Positions 26,953-34,874 of a DNA stretch of 40,326 bases are shown piece by piece. The position numbers were made by a program, and so were the translations under genes. This DNA is from Eggerthella sp. CAG:368 (GTDB taxonomy: Bacteria; Actinomycetota; Coriobacteriia; Coriobacteriales; Eggerthellaceae): NCBI GenBank assembly GCA_000434775.1, contig FR895482.1, positions 12,110 to 52,435 of the forward strand, in the 5' to 3' direction. How positions within the stretch are numbered: position 1 is the stretch's first letter; each line of letters begins with the position of its first letter. The notes beneath the pieces were generated by a model. That model worked only from the letters and a program-made list of their open reading frames with translations, made no database searches and was not told the DNA's origin.

Positions 26953-29463
26953 TTATTCGGGCAAACGTTTAAGCGCAGAATATGAACTATCAGGATCAAG
27001 ATTAGGATTGTAGAAGGCGTCGCCTTCTACAAAATAATGAGGCCAGCAATACTGCAACAGTGCCGCCTCGCGACGTTTCCTGATACGAAGCGCCTTTGAA
27101 TAATTCCTGATACGAGAAACACTTCTAAAATGACTCAGATCAACATGAGGGGTATATACCGTGTAATAACCCTTCTCTTGAGCTTTAAGGCAGAAATCAA
27201 CGTCGGAGTAATACATGGTAAAACTCTCAGTAAAACCATTCACCTGATCAAACACCGAACGGCGGACCATCATACAATCCCCCGTTACCGCAGAAACATT
27301 CTGGGCAACATCAGAACGATCAGGATAAGTTTTTGCCCGAACAGGCAAATAACGGGAAAGAGGCGTTATTACCCTTGAACCACCCACTACAATGCCCGCA
27401 TGCTCGATGGTGCCATCAACAAAAAGTTGACGAGGGCCCACTACACCAACATTGCTTGACTGGAAATACCCCAGCAGTATCTGCAGCGCATCTTGCGTGA
27501 TTACTCTCGTGTCATCGCGCAAGAACAACAGGAATTCTCCTTCTGTTTGCTCTGCCGCAAAGTTTGCGATTCGCGCGTGGTTGAATTCTTCATTCCAGTT
27601 CAAAATCGAGAAGTTTTCATAACGCGATGAAAGTTCATCATAGGCCTTCTGTGTTTGCCTTTCAGCTTCTCCGACCGAAACAACTACTACTTCGAAATTG
27701 CAGTACTGAATTTTTGAATAAATCGAACGTATGCAAGCGATTAGCACCTCAGGATTGTTCTCGGTTGGAATAACGATAACAACATGAGGATCTTCCACCA
27801 GCACATGACGAATCTGATAACAATTGTTTTTATCGAGGGCCATTATTTCGGCCTTGATGCCAACTCGCTTGCAGTGCTCAACCAACGCACGTCTTCCCAA
27901 CTCCCTCACAGAATCAGTTAATACAGTACTTTTTCCAATTGAATACGAATAGCGCACGTGATATAGCACCCGAGGAACACGACATACCCTTCGAGCTGCT
28001 TCGGTACACCGAAGTGCCAAGTCGTATCCAAGTGCTCCATTAAACCTCTTATCAAGCAACCCAACATGCAAAAGGAGTACTGAACGAATGAGATAAAACC
28101 CCTCAAGATAGTAGCAAGAGCGTAAAAGCTCCGGCGAAAAAGAGGGTCTAAAGACTGGCGCCGAGTGAACACCTTCTGCATCAAACGTATCAGAATCACT
28201 GTAGATAAAATCACAATCAGGATATTCGTTGATAGTGCGAACAAACTCAAAGAGCGCATTGGGCGCCATTTTGTTGCACGAACGAACGACCCCAACAAAT
28301 TCTCCTTCTGCAGCAAGCAACCCTGCATTTATTTGCTCTGCCAGAGAGAGGCTACTGTCAACATCGAGCATATATACACGCTCGTCATCAAATGATGAGA
28401 TCAAATCAGAAATAAGACTACTATCAGGAGAAGCGTTCACTAAAATGAGCTCCCACTTCCCATAGCTTTGTGTAAGCATTGAACTCATCACATCATAAAG
28501 ATGATGGGTTGGTGTATTAATTAGCGGGCAAACAATACTGATAAGCGGCGCATGGTCAAAACGTATAGACACTTGCTCTAACAACGTAGGAAAATCTGGT
28601 TCGCAAAAACACTTAAACCACTCGTCGTAGCGCTTATCGTCATAAGCGCTCGTGGTTACTTCCTTAAACCCCTCCAAAAGCTCTTCAAGACTGCTTTGTC
28701 CTAACATGGCAAAACCAGGAGCAACACTACCTGCCGTATCAGTCGCACAAAGACATACCTCAGGATGGTCTTCGTCAACCAAAAACGAAACCATCATGTA
28801 ACGACGCTCCAAAAAGCCATAATCAACAACATGAGCAACGCTATCTTCGATCAAATATGAATCGAGGAGAAGTGCTTGACCCTTATCGCCAAGATAATCT
28901 AGCTCAATGATGCTCTCTTCGTGATAGGGCATTTCCAACAGAGCGGAAACCATATATTTGTCCTCAAGCTCAAAAGCACGAACAAACGAAATGTGAATTC
29001 GATCATGAATAAATCTACCGTCAAGCTGTTCAATCAAGCTGCTCTGCGTTTGATTAATACGAGAATCAAGACGCGAAAACCATTTTACTGATTCCAAATC
29101 AAGCTTCTTAGTGCAACGCTCAACAACAGTACCCGACGAATCGATTGCTTTAAATTCAAGAATCCATCGACGAATTTTCATCCAAGGCAATACAACGACA
29201 AAAAAGCGTACCCCTGCCGTATTTTTAGTATGAGGAGCAGAGGAGCCATCTCCGTAACACGCCAGAGCAGCATCGGCTAAAACCGACTCAACCGCAATAG
29301 GATCTTGATCGTTGCAATAGGGAAAAGCGTCCGAAGGGATGCGAACTCCCGATTCAGTTGATGTTGCGAGGACTACTGGCAAACGTTCATCATAGCCCGT
29401 TATCTCAGAAAGAATATAGGCTTTATCACCCGATCTGCGCATAACTTTAAACTGAACGTTCAC
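26953..29463 (-). CDS. Large tandem GT2-family glycosyltransferase (paralogue B)
   Basis: This protein has 836 residues and the same layout as its neighbour: an N-terminal module beginning MNV (1-300, linker KRYDEWFKCFC), a first GT-A domain (about 307-505, LISIVCPLIN) and a second (about 560-815, HVVIVIPTENN). The second keeps RDD at 649-651. The first has VRSCN at 393-397 in place of the usual LDHDD, although it retains YSDSDTFD. Start is GTG at 29463 with a strong AAGGAGG. It probably extends a surface polysaccharide together with paralogue A and GtrA; this is inference from context. The two are ancient paralogues, not a recent duplication. Confidence 0.88.
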   Translation of the reverse strand: MNVQFKVMRRSGDKAYILSEITGYDERLPVVLATSTESGVRIPSDAFPYCNDQDPIAVESVLADAALACYGDGSSAPHTKNTAGVRFFVVVLPWMKIRRWILEFKAIDSSGTVVERCTKKLDLESVKWFSRLDSRINQTQSSLIEQLDGRFIHDRIHISFVRAFELEDKYMVSALLEMPYHEESIIELDYLGDKGQALLLDSYLIEDSVAHVVDYGFLERRYMMVSFLVDEDHPEVCLCATDTAGSVAPGFAMLGQSSLEELLEGFKEVTTSAYDDKRYDEWFKCFCEPDFPTLLEQVSIRFDHAPLISIVCPLINTPTHHLYDVMSSMLTQSYGKWELILVNASPDSSLISDLISSFDDERVYMLDVDSSLSLAEQINAGLLAAEGEFVGVVRSCNKMAPNALFEFVRTINEYPDCDFIYSDSDTFDAEGVHSAPVFRPSFSPELLRSCYYLEGFYLIRSVLLLHVGLLDKRFNGALGYDLALRCTEAARRVCRVPRVLYHVRYSYSIGKSTVLTDSVRELGRRALVEHCKRVGIKAEIMALDKNNCYQIRHVLVEDPHVVIVIPTENNPEVLIACIRSIYSKIQYCNFEVVVVSVGEAERQTQKAYDELSSRYENFSILNWNEEFNHARIANFAAEQTEGEFLLFLRDDTRVITQDALQILLGYFQSSNVGVVGPRQLFVDGTIEHAGIVVGGSRVITPLSRYLPVRAKTYPDRSDVAQNVSAVTGDCMMVRRSVFDQVNGFTESFTMYYSDVDFCLKAQEKGYYTVYTPHVDLSHFRSVSRIRNYSKALRIRKRREAALLQYCWPHYFVEGDAFYNPNLDPDSSYSALKRLPE

Positions 29464-29495
29464 GCAAAGTCCTCCTTCAAATTCGCAATGTCTTT

Positions 29496-29524
29496 ATTAT
29501 CGTTGCAATTGAGGTTCTATCGAA
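29496..29524 (-). promoter_or_regulatory. Possible promoter of the glycosyltransferase pair
   Basis: TTCGAT (29519-29524) and GATAAT (29496-29501) are 17 bp apart on the minus strand, about 30 nt before the GTG start. The -35 element is weak. Confidence 0.4.
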
Positions 29525-29577
29525 GAAGAAATGGATGTCTACCCGAAAAAATTATGAAGCTAATAGCGGCAAAAAGT

Positions 29578-29599
29578 CTGAAAAAAAGCACGTAGCTTT
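29578..29599 (-). terminator. Weak terminator-like hairpin after gtrA
   Basis: AAAGC (29585-29589) and GCTTT (29595-29599) enclose a 5-nt loop, with GTCT/AGAC pairing possible outside. A run of T follows on the minus strand. It lies 22 nt after the gtrA stop. The stem is short. Confidence 0.45.
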
Positions 29600-29621
29600 G
29601 AGACTAAGCCCTCGTTTTAGC

Positions 29622-30026
29622 TTACGCATTCTCAGTGTTGCTATGGTCTTCCAGAAAGATTTTCCTAGAAACAAAGTTCCAAATAGCAACTAAGACCGTA
29701 GTAATAATTTTTGAAATTCGATAATCAATAAAAAAGAAGTCAACGAGAAGCCACATAAATACATCATTTAGAACAAGACCGATGACAGAGAGTAACACAA
29801 AGATAATAAACTCACGTCGGCGACTCATGTCATCTTTACGCACAAAAACGTAACGCATTGAGGCAACGTAATTGAAAATAACCGAAACAGTAAAAGCAAT
29901 AGTAGTACTAATGAGATACGGAACAGCAAACACTTCCGTCAAAAATACCATTACACCAAAATCGATAATGAAAGCTATAACACCAACAACACCAAACTTC
30001 ATAAATTGCGCAATGAGTTTTTTCAC
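29622..30026 (-). CDS. GtrA-family membrane protein
   Basis: This 134-residue protein has four membrane helices and the GtrA signature (KFGVVGVIAFIIDFGVMVFL near the N-terminus, FNYVASMRYVF in the middle). GtrA-like proteins are thought to help flip or present polyprenyl-phosphate-linked sugars for cell-surface glycosylation. Start is GTG at 30026 with AAGGAG upstream. It lies just behind the tRNA-Glu terminator, with no space for a separate promoter between, and upstream of the two glycosyltransferases on the same strand. Confidence 0.88.
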   Translation of the reverse strand: MKKLIAQFMKFGVVGVIAFIIDFGVMVFLTEVFAVPYLISTTIAFTVSVIFNYVASMRYVFVRKDDMSRRREFIIFVLLSVIGLVLNDVFMWLLVDFFFIDYRISKIITTVLVAIWNFVSRKIFLEDHSNTENA

Positions 30027-30053
30027 AGAGTCTCCTTCTGCTGATACAAAAAA

Positions 30054-30078
30054 ACCCGAACCTCATAGAGGTTCGGGT
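30054..30078 (-). terminator. Strong intrinsic terminator after tRNA-Glu
   Basis: A perfect 11-bp stem, ACCCGAACCTC with GAGGTTCGGGT and a 3-nt loop, is followed by seven T on the minus strand. It stands between tRNA-Glu and gtrA; its T-run ends about 10 nt before the gtrA ribosome-binding site. Confidence 0.9.
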
Positions 30079-30089
30079 AAACAATCAAA

Positions 30090-30164
30090 TGGTGCCCCCA
30101 ACGGGACTCGAACCCGTGTTTCCGCCTTGAAAGGGCGGCGTCCTAACCGCTAGACGATGGGGAC
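30090..30164 (-). tRNA. tRNA-Glu (anticodon TTC)
   Basis: A complete cloverleaf: acceptor GTCCCCA pairs with TGGGGGC (one G-T pair), anticodon stem CCGCC/GGCGG encloses CTTTCAA with anticodon TTC, and the T-arm is ACGGG TTCGAGT CCCGT. CCA is encoded. It reads GAA and GAG. Confidence 0.97.
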
Positions 30165-30189
30165 GGCACCTGCTAAATGCAGCTTGCCT

Positions 30190-30218
30190 ATTATCACAAA
30201 GCTTTTCTTTTTTTGCAA
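30190..30218 (-). promoter_or_regulatory. Promoter of tRNA-Glu
   Basis: TTGCAA (30213-30218) and GATAAT (30190-30195) are 17 bp apart on the minus strand. The -10 element lies 25 nt before the mature 5' end, leaving a short leader. Confidence 0.7.
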
Positions 30219-30343
30219 GAGTGAAATTCAAATTTTTTTTATTACCAGTCCAACCATTAAATTATTCCGTTAGGCGATATGAGAACTTTGCATACTCAAG
30301 AAGGCTTTATCGTGATAGTGGAGTGTTTACGTAAGAAACGAGA

Positions 30344-30670
30344 ATGATGAGGATTGCGGTAGCAAGTGAGGGATTAGACGTAAGCAACCACTTCGGTTGT
30401 TGCACTAATTTCAATTATTACAAAGTCATAGATAATCAGCTGGTTGATTCCCGAAATCTCCCCAGTCATGGACACCTATGTGGATCACAGGCTAATTTCT
30501 TGCGCCAGATTGAAGTTCGCGTTCTTCTTTGCGGAACTATTTCGCAAAATGACATTGAATCTATGAATAAGGCTGGAATTACCGTTGTTTCGGGGGCCTC
30601 AGGAAATGCTCTTCAGGCAGTTGAGGAATATCTCCAGGGAAATGCCGAACAACTCGTTGTTCATAATTAG
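30344..30670 (+). CDS. NifX/NifB-C-terminal-like (dinitrogenase FeMo-cofactor family) small protein
   Basis: This is a 108-residue single-domain protein. The fold signature is visible in MRIAVASEG, SNHFG, VRVLLCGTIS, and AGITVVSGASGNALQAVEEYLQG. Members bind iron-sulphur or FeMo-cofactor precursors in nitrogen fixers, but most bacterial members are uncharacterised. No nif genes are present, so a role in nitrogen fixation is unlikely. The protein is notably Cys-rich (19, 20, 46, 63), with Cys-Cys after SNHFG where other members usually have Arg-Ala. Two adjacent ATG codons are possible starts and the ribosome-binding site is weak. It is one of only two plus-strand genes in the window. Confidence 0.85.
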   Translation: MMRIAVASEGLDVSNHFGCCTNFNYYKVIDNQLVDSRNLPSHGHLCGSQANFLRQIEVRVLLCGTISQNDIESMNKAGITVVSGASGNALQAVEEYLQGNAEQLVVHN

Positions 30671-30694
30671 CACACATCTAAAGAGTGGTTTGCC

Positions 30695-30717
30695 TGAGCC
30701 TTCGGGCTTATTTTTTT
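30695..30717 (+). terminator. Intrinsic terminator of the NifX-like gene
   Basis: TGAGCC and GGCTTA pair around a stable TTCG loop and are followed by seven T. It lies 24 nt after the stop codon. Confidence 0.88.
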
Positions 30718-30808
30718 GCCGTAAGCAGTACAAGACTCAAGCCTTAACCCTGAGCTCAATGAAAAACCAGATTAAGGATATAACTCAACGCCCGCCCCTT
30801 CCTCATTT

Positions 30809-31258
30809 CTACGACGTGCGAAACACTTTCTTGAATGTATCCTCGGTTGCCACCCGTATTCCCGCTTCTTTAAAAAGACGAACAGCGACACCGTCCCCAG
30901 GAACGAGAGTTCGAGTAAATGTTCCATCATATATTTCATCAACACCGCAAGAGGGAGATTTGGCCTTAAAAATGGCATGTGTTACCCCTTTTTCAAGTGC
31001 TTTTTTCAGTGCCACCTGAGCACCCTTTTCAAAAAAAGCAGTGGTGTCTTTACCGTTAACATCCTTAACCAAAAGATCTGAAGATAAGGTTTGAATTTCA
31101 CTCGGAGGATGAGGAATAGAAAGTCCTCCCATAATTTCTGGGCATACTGGAATACTTTCATGGTGCTGCAAAAACGAAATCACCTCACTACAGGGTTTCG
31201 ATTTTCCATCATAGCGACAAGCCGCACCCAACAAACAAGCGCTTACAGCAATTTTCAT
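30809..31258 (-). CDS. DUF523 family protein
   Basis: A 149-residue protein starting at ATG 31258 with AGGGGG upstream; the frame is open to 31324 but that extension runs into tRNA-Ala. The DUF523 signature is intact: VSACLLGAACRYDGKSK, PVCPEIMGGL, and KAKSPSCG. Cysteines 8, 14, 23, 39 and 104 are candidates for metal or cluster binding (inference; no characterised function known to me). No fused DUF1722 domain is present. It lies 55 nt behind tRNA-Ala on the same strand. Confidence 0.88.
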   Translation of the reverse strand: MKIAVSACLLGAACRYDGKSKPCSEVISFLQHHESIPVCPEIMGGLSIPHPPSEIQTLSSDLLVKDVNGKDTTAFFEKGAQVALKKALEKGVTHAIFKAKSPSCGVDEIYDGTFTRTLVPGDGVAVRLFKEAGIRVATEDTFKKVFRTS

Positions 31259-31281
31259 CACATACCCCCTACAAAACAAAA

Positions 31282-31305
31282 CAGGCCAAGCAAACGCCTG
31301 GCCTG
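31282..31305 (-). terminator. Intrinsic terminator after tRNA-Ala
   Basis: CAGGCCA (31282-31288) pairs with TGGCCTG (31299-31305), followed on the minus strand by TTTTGTTTTG. The ribosome-binding site of the DUF523 gene begins directly after the T-run. Confidence 0.8.
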
Positions 31306-31313
31306 ATAAAGTA

Positions 31314-31389
31314 TGGTGGAGCATAGGGGGATCGAACCCCTGACCTCATGGCTGCCAGCCATGCGCTCTCCCAGCTGAGCTAATGCCCC
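31314..31389 (-). tRNA. tRNA-Ala (anticodon GGC)
   Basis: A complete cloverleaf: acceptor GGGGCAT pairs with ATGCTCC and contains the G3-U70 wobble pair that identifies alanine tRNAs. Anticodon stem CATGG/CCATG encloses CTGGCAG with anticodon GGC. The T-arm contains TTCGATC. CCA is encoded. Confidence 0.97.
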
Positions 31390-31403
31390 GAAGTGCGTTG
31401 ACT

Positions 31404-31433
31404 AGTATAAAGCTCTCTTCCTCATACGGTCAA
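31404..31433 (-). promoter_or_regulatory. Promoter of tRNA-Ala
   Basis: TTGACC (31428-31433) and TATACT (31404-31409) are 18 bp apart on the minus strand; the -10 lies 14 nt before the mature tRNA 5' end. Confidence 0.75.
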
Positions 31434-31442
31434 GATTTTTTC

Positions 31443-31772
31443 CTAGATAATCGGAACAGGGGTTCCTTGTCCTTCGATTTTGATTGATGGATAGAACGTT
31501 GATGAATCAAAAACATCTTTGATAGATTGTCCCTCAAGAAAAGGAAGCTCAACAAATTCTCTGAGAATTGGGATGAGCTCACTGCAATCAACAAAATGAC
31601 CCTTTTCGTTAAGCCGATTGGTGTCTTGAGCCCTCCAATAAATATCATTTGCATCGGTAATGTAATACGTTTGCGCTCCATGCTGCATATAAACCGAATG
31701 CTCCTTGGACAGATACCCCATAAGCTCTTCAACTGATACAACCTTTAGAGCTTCCTCAGACTGTCTCCCCAT
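31443..31772 (-). CDS. Hypothetical protein, 109 residues
   Basis: Not recognised. The start is ATG 31772, chosen because GAGGAG lies about six bases upstream. The protein is soluble, acidic and aromatic-rich, with YMQHGAQTYYITDANDIYW and VDCSELIPILREF, and ends VPII. No signal peptide, membrane segment or known motif is seen. It has the size of a small immunity or adaptor protein but there is no evidence for that. It stands alone between the U32 gene terminator and the tRNA-Ala promoter. A possible promoter is TTGAAG-15 nt-TATTAT at about 31809-31835. Confidence 0.75.
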   Translation of the reverse strand: MGRQSEEALKVVSVEELMGYLSKEHSVYMQHGAQTYYITDANDIYWRAQDTNRLNEKGHFVDCSELIPILREFVELPFLEGQSIKDVFDSSTFYPSIKIEGQGTPVPII

Positions 31773-31831
31773 ACATACTCCTCTCAACGAGTTAAGCGTT
31801 GAGTTGATAATAGCAATGAAACACTTTCTTC

Positions 31832-31880
31832 AAGAAAAAAGAACGCCCAATACGGTCAATATAGATCTATTGCCCATATT
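31832..31880 (-). terminator. Terminator-like hairpin after the U32 gene
   Basis: On the minus strand AATATGGGCAATA pairs with TATTGACCGTATT through a 13-position stem with one mismatch and one G-U pair; the tip contains the palindrome ATAGATCTAT. The sequence continues GGGCGTTCTTTTTTCTT. Confidence 0.55.
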
Positions 31881-31889
31881 GAAATACCG

Positions 31890-33122
31890 CTAGTTTTTTT
31901 GCGAGGGATCTTTTCGCATGACGCGCAAAATATCATGAGGATGAAGTTCAGTATCGGAGATAATCGAATAAACACCCATTGCCTTATTGGCAATTTCGCA
32001 GGGAACATGAACATCATCTGCAAAGACCTCACAAAGACCTTCGACTGTAAGAGAAAAAAGCGAAGCGTAGGGACTCAAAACTTCGAGGGTATCACCAAGA
32101 TAAAACCTGTTTCGACAATACACTTCAACATCAAAACGACCATCGTTGCGTGGCGCGGAAGTTTTAACCTCCCCTACCCAATCATAGAGTTGTGTGTAAA
32201 TGTCAGCAGAACATGATTGCTCTGCTTCGCCAAAAAAGAATCCAGTCGAATAGGGGCGATGTGAAATGGTTTCGAGTTCGCTCACCCATAATTCAGGATT
32301 CTCTCCGTCAAGAACATGACGGTACGCATTAACAACTGTTGCTACATAGAACGCCTTTTTAACGCGACCCTCTATTTTTATCGAATCAATCCCCGCCTCA
32401 ATAAGCTTATCGAGATGCTCAAGCATATTGAGGTCTTTTGAATTCATAAGATACGTACCTGATTCGTCTTCCTCAATAGGAAAATACTGCCCAGGACGCG
32501 AAGTTTCTTCCAGAACATACTCCCAGCGACACGGCTGAACGCAGTGCCCCTGATTGGCTGACCTTCCCGTAAGATAGTCGCTTATCAAGCAACGTCCCGA
32601 AATAGCCATACACATAGCACCATGAACAAAAACTTCAACTTCCATGTCTTCAGGAATACTACGTTTAAGTTGAGCTATTTCTTCTAAAGACATCTCACGA
32701 GCACACACGATACGACGCGCACCAAGACCATATAAAACTTTAGCGGCTTCAGCATTAGAAACGGAAGCCTGTGTTGAAATATGAAGAGCTACCGAAGGGG
32801 CGTACTGCTTAATAATGCTCAAAACCCCTAAATCACTCACGATAACTGCATCTACTCCCGCCTCTTCTAAAGCACGCGCATAGGCGGGAAGTTCTTCCAG
32901 ATCTTTATCATGAGCATAGGCGTTGCAGGTAACGAACACATGAGCATTCCACTCATGGGCAAGCTTTACCGCCCCTGGAAGTTCTTCCAAAGAGAAATTC
33001 TGAGCGCGTTGGCGCAAGCCAAACTTATCGCAGGCAAGATATATCGCATCCGCACCGAAATAGAGTGCGTATGCCAACTGTTCCATCCCGCCGGCAGGCG
33101 CCAAAAGCTCAGGTTTTTTCAC
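31890..33122 (-). CDS. U32-family protein, probable tRNA 5-hydroxyuridine biosynthesis protein (TrhP-like)
   Basis: U32 proteins formerly called collagenases are now known to hydroxylate RNA bases; TrhP forms ho5U34 in tRNA using prephenate-dependent chemistry. The start is GTG 33122 with AGAGG seven bases upstream (410 residues); an upstream TTG at 33140 has no such signal. Family blocks: PELLAPAGG, GADAIYLACDKFGLRQRAQNF, EVFVHGAMCMAISGRCLIS and GHCVQPCRW, with Cys residues in the last two likely binding an Fe-S cluster, and SIKIEGR. It starts 25 nt after proS. The exact RNA target is inferred from length and family. Confidence 0.85.
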   Translation of the reverse strand: MKKPELLAPAGGMEQLAYALYFGADAIYLACDKFGLRQRAQNFSLEELPGAVKLAHEWNAHVFVTCNAYAHDKDLEELPAYARALEEAGVDAVIVSDLGVLSIIKQYAPSVALHISTQASVSNAEAAKVLYGLGARRIVCAREMSLEEIAQLKRSIPEDMEVEVFVHGAMCMAISGRCLISDYLTGRSANQGHCVQPCRWEYVLEETSRPGQYFPIEEDESGTYLMNSKDLNMLEHLDKLIEAGIDSIKIEGRVKKAFYVATVVNAYRHVLDGENPELWVSELETISHRPYSTGFFFGEAEQSCSADIYTQLYDWVGEVKTSAPRNDGRFDVEVYCRNRFYLGDTLEVLSPYASLFSLTVEGLCEVFADDVHVPCEIANKAMGVYSIISDTELHPHDILRVMRKDPSQKN

Positions 33123-33146
33123 TGGATACCTCTTTTGCAAAATTCT

Positions 33147-34874
33147 TTAGAGAACAGGTTTCTTGCGCTTAATGCGACGTGCAAAAGCAAGAGCTTCTCG
33201 TACTTGCTCTAACGGAATGCTTTTCTTTTCGCCCTTTGCGCGATATTTGATCTCAACATTGCCTTCGGACAAACCACGCTTCCCAACAACAATCTGAACG
33301 GGCCATCCAATTAAATCTGCGTCAGCAAACTTAACACCAGGTCGCTCTTTTCTATCGTCAAGAGCGACCTCAAAACCATCATTTGAAAGCTCTCGTGCAA
33401 TTTGTTCAGCGACGGGATATACCTCATTGTCGCCAACGGTCAAAGGAATAATGCATACATGGGCAGGAGCAATGGAGAATGGCCAGATAATACCCTGCTC
33501 GTCGTTGTGCTGTTCAACTACAGCAGCAAGCGTTCTGGTTACGCCAACGCCATAACACCCCATGATGAATGGTTGATCGGTGCCATCTTCTGCAGAATAA
33601 ACAGCTCCCATAGCTTTTGAATACTTGTCTCCAAGCTGGAAGACCTGCGAAACCTCTATACCGCGTGCACCTTCCAATACCTCACCGCAATGAGGACAAA
33701 GATCCCCTGCCGTTACTGTGGAGAGATCTGCCCATACGTTAACAGTAAAATCTTCCCCTTGTTTTGCGCCAACAAAATGGAATCCGTCTTCGTTGGCTCC
33801 AACAACCCAACGCTCTATTGATTTCAAGGATTCATCAGCATATACCTTAATGCCTTCTGGAAGATTAACAGGACCAATAGATCCTTTAGGAAGCTTTGCC
33901 TGCTTTATTTCTTCATCATCAAGAAGCTCAAAACCTTCAATAACACGCTGAGCTTTAAGTTCGTTGAGTTCGTGATCGCCCGGAATAAACAAAGCAACCA
34001 CTTCGCCCTGAACGTTTTTGCCGACCATAGCCTTAACCGTTGCGCGCTCGCTGACATGAAGGAATTCTGCCAACGAAGCAATTGTGGTTACCCCAGGAGT
34101 TGCAATTTTTTCACAGGCATCAACCTTGTGTTCTTCGGGACGAGTAGCACAAGCGCCCGCTTCGGTGTTAGCTGCAAAGTCGCAGGAAGGGCAATATACC
34201 AGCTCGGCCTCACCCGCTTCTGCTAAAGCCATAAACTCACACGTTACGCTACCACCAATCTGTCCAGAGTCAGCTTCAACGGGACGATAGTCAAGACCAA
34301 CTCGCTCACAAATTCTTCCATAGGCGCTGCTCATCTCGTCATAAGTTTTCTGCAGGGACTCCTGGCTATCATGGAAGCTATAAGCGTCTTTCATGATGAA
34401 TTCGCGACTTCTTAGCAAACCAAAACGAGGGCGAATTTCGTCACGGAATTTGGACTGAATCTGATACAGCGTTGTGGGGAGTTGACGATACGAGCGAAGT
34501 TCATTGCGCACCAAAGCGGTGATGAGTTCTTCGTGTGTTGGCCCAAGACAAAAACCATGATCATGGCGGTCGTTCAAACGCATGAGTTCAGGACCATAAT
34601 CATCCCAGCGGCCACTCTCATGCCACAACTCTGAAGGTTGAAGAGCGGGCATTAGAATTTCTCTTGCGCCAATCGCGTTCATTTCTTCGCGAACAATCTG
34701 CTCAATTTTTGAAAGAACTTTCATACCTAAAGGCAAAAAGGCATATACCCCTGAAGCAACCTTGCGAATCATGCCTGCGCGAACCAACAAACGATGACTG
34801 GCGATTTCAGCATCAGCAGGATCTTCTTTCAACGTTGGAACATATTGCTCACTCAAACGCATAATATCTGTCAT
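33147..34874 (-). CDS. proS: Prolyl-tRNA synthetase, bacterial type
   Basis: ProS charges tRNA-Pro. At 575 residues it is the long bacterial form with an editing (INS) domain between class II motifs 2 and 3. Motif 2 is FRDEIRPRFGLLRSREF, motif 3 is MGCYGVGVTRTL, and the anticodon-binding domain is C-terminal (VALDDRKERPGVKFADADLIGWP). A Cys pair (YCPSCDF) and a second (CPHCG) suggest a zinc-ribbon-like element around the editing insertion. It overlaps ispG by four bases (ATGA). Confidence 0.96.
   Translation of the reverse strand: MTDIMRLSEQYVPTLKEDPADAEIASHRLLVRAGMIRKVASGVYAFLPLGMKVLSKIEQIVREEMNAIGAREILMPALQPSELWHESGRWDDYGPELMRLNDRHDHGFCLGPTHEELITALVRNELRSYRQLPTTLYQIQSKFRDEIRPRFGLLRSREFIMKDAYSFHDSQESLQKTYDEMSSAYGRICERVGLDYRPVEADSGQIGGSVTCEFMALAEAGEAELVYCPSCDFAANTEAGACATRPEEHKVDACEKIATPGVTTIASLAEFLHVSERATVKAMVGKNVQGEVVALFIPGDHELNELKAQRVIEGFELLDDEEIKQAKLPKGSIGPVNLPEGIKVYADESLKSIERWVVGANEDGFHFVGAKQGEDFTVNVWADLSTVTAGDLCPHCGEVLEGARGIEVSQVFQLGDKYSKAMGAVYSAEDGTDQPFIMGCYGVGVTRTLAAVVEQHNDEQGIIWPFSIAPAHVCIIPLTVGDNEVYPVAEQIARELSNDGFEVALDDRKERPGVKFADADLIGWPVQIVVGKRGLSEGNVEIKYRAKGEKKSIPLEQVREALAFARRIKRKKPVL

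Noticed and set aside
24464..30164. A genomic island integrated at tRNA-Glu carrying gtrA and the glycosyltransferases
   Set aside because: No integrase was seen and I could not find a repeat of the tRNA 3' end at the other boundary; base composition looks like the neighbours.
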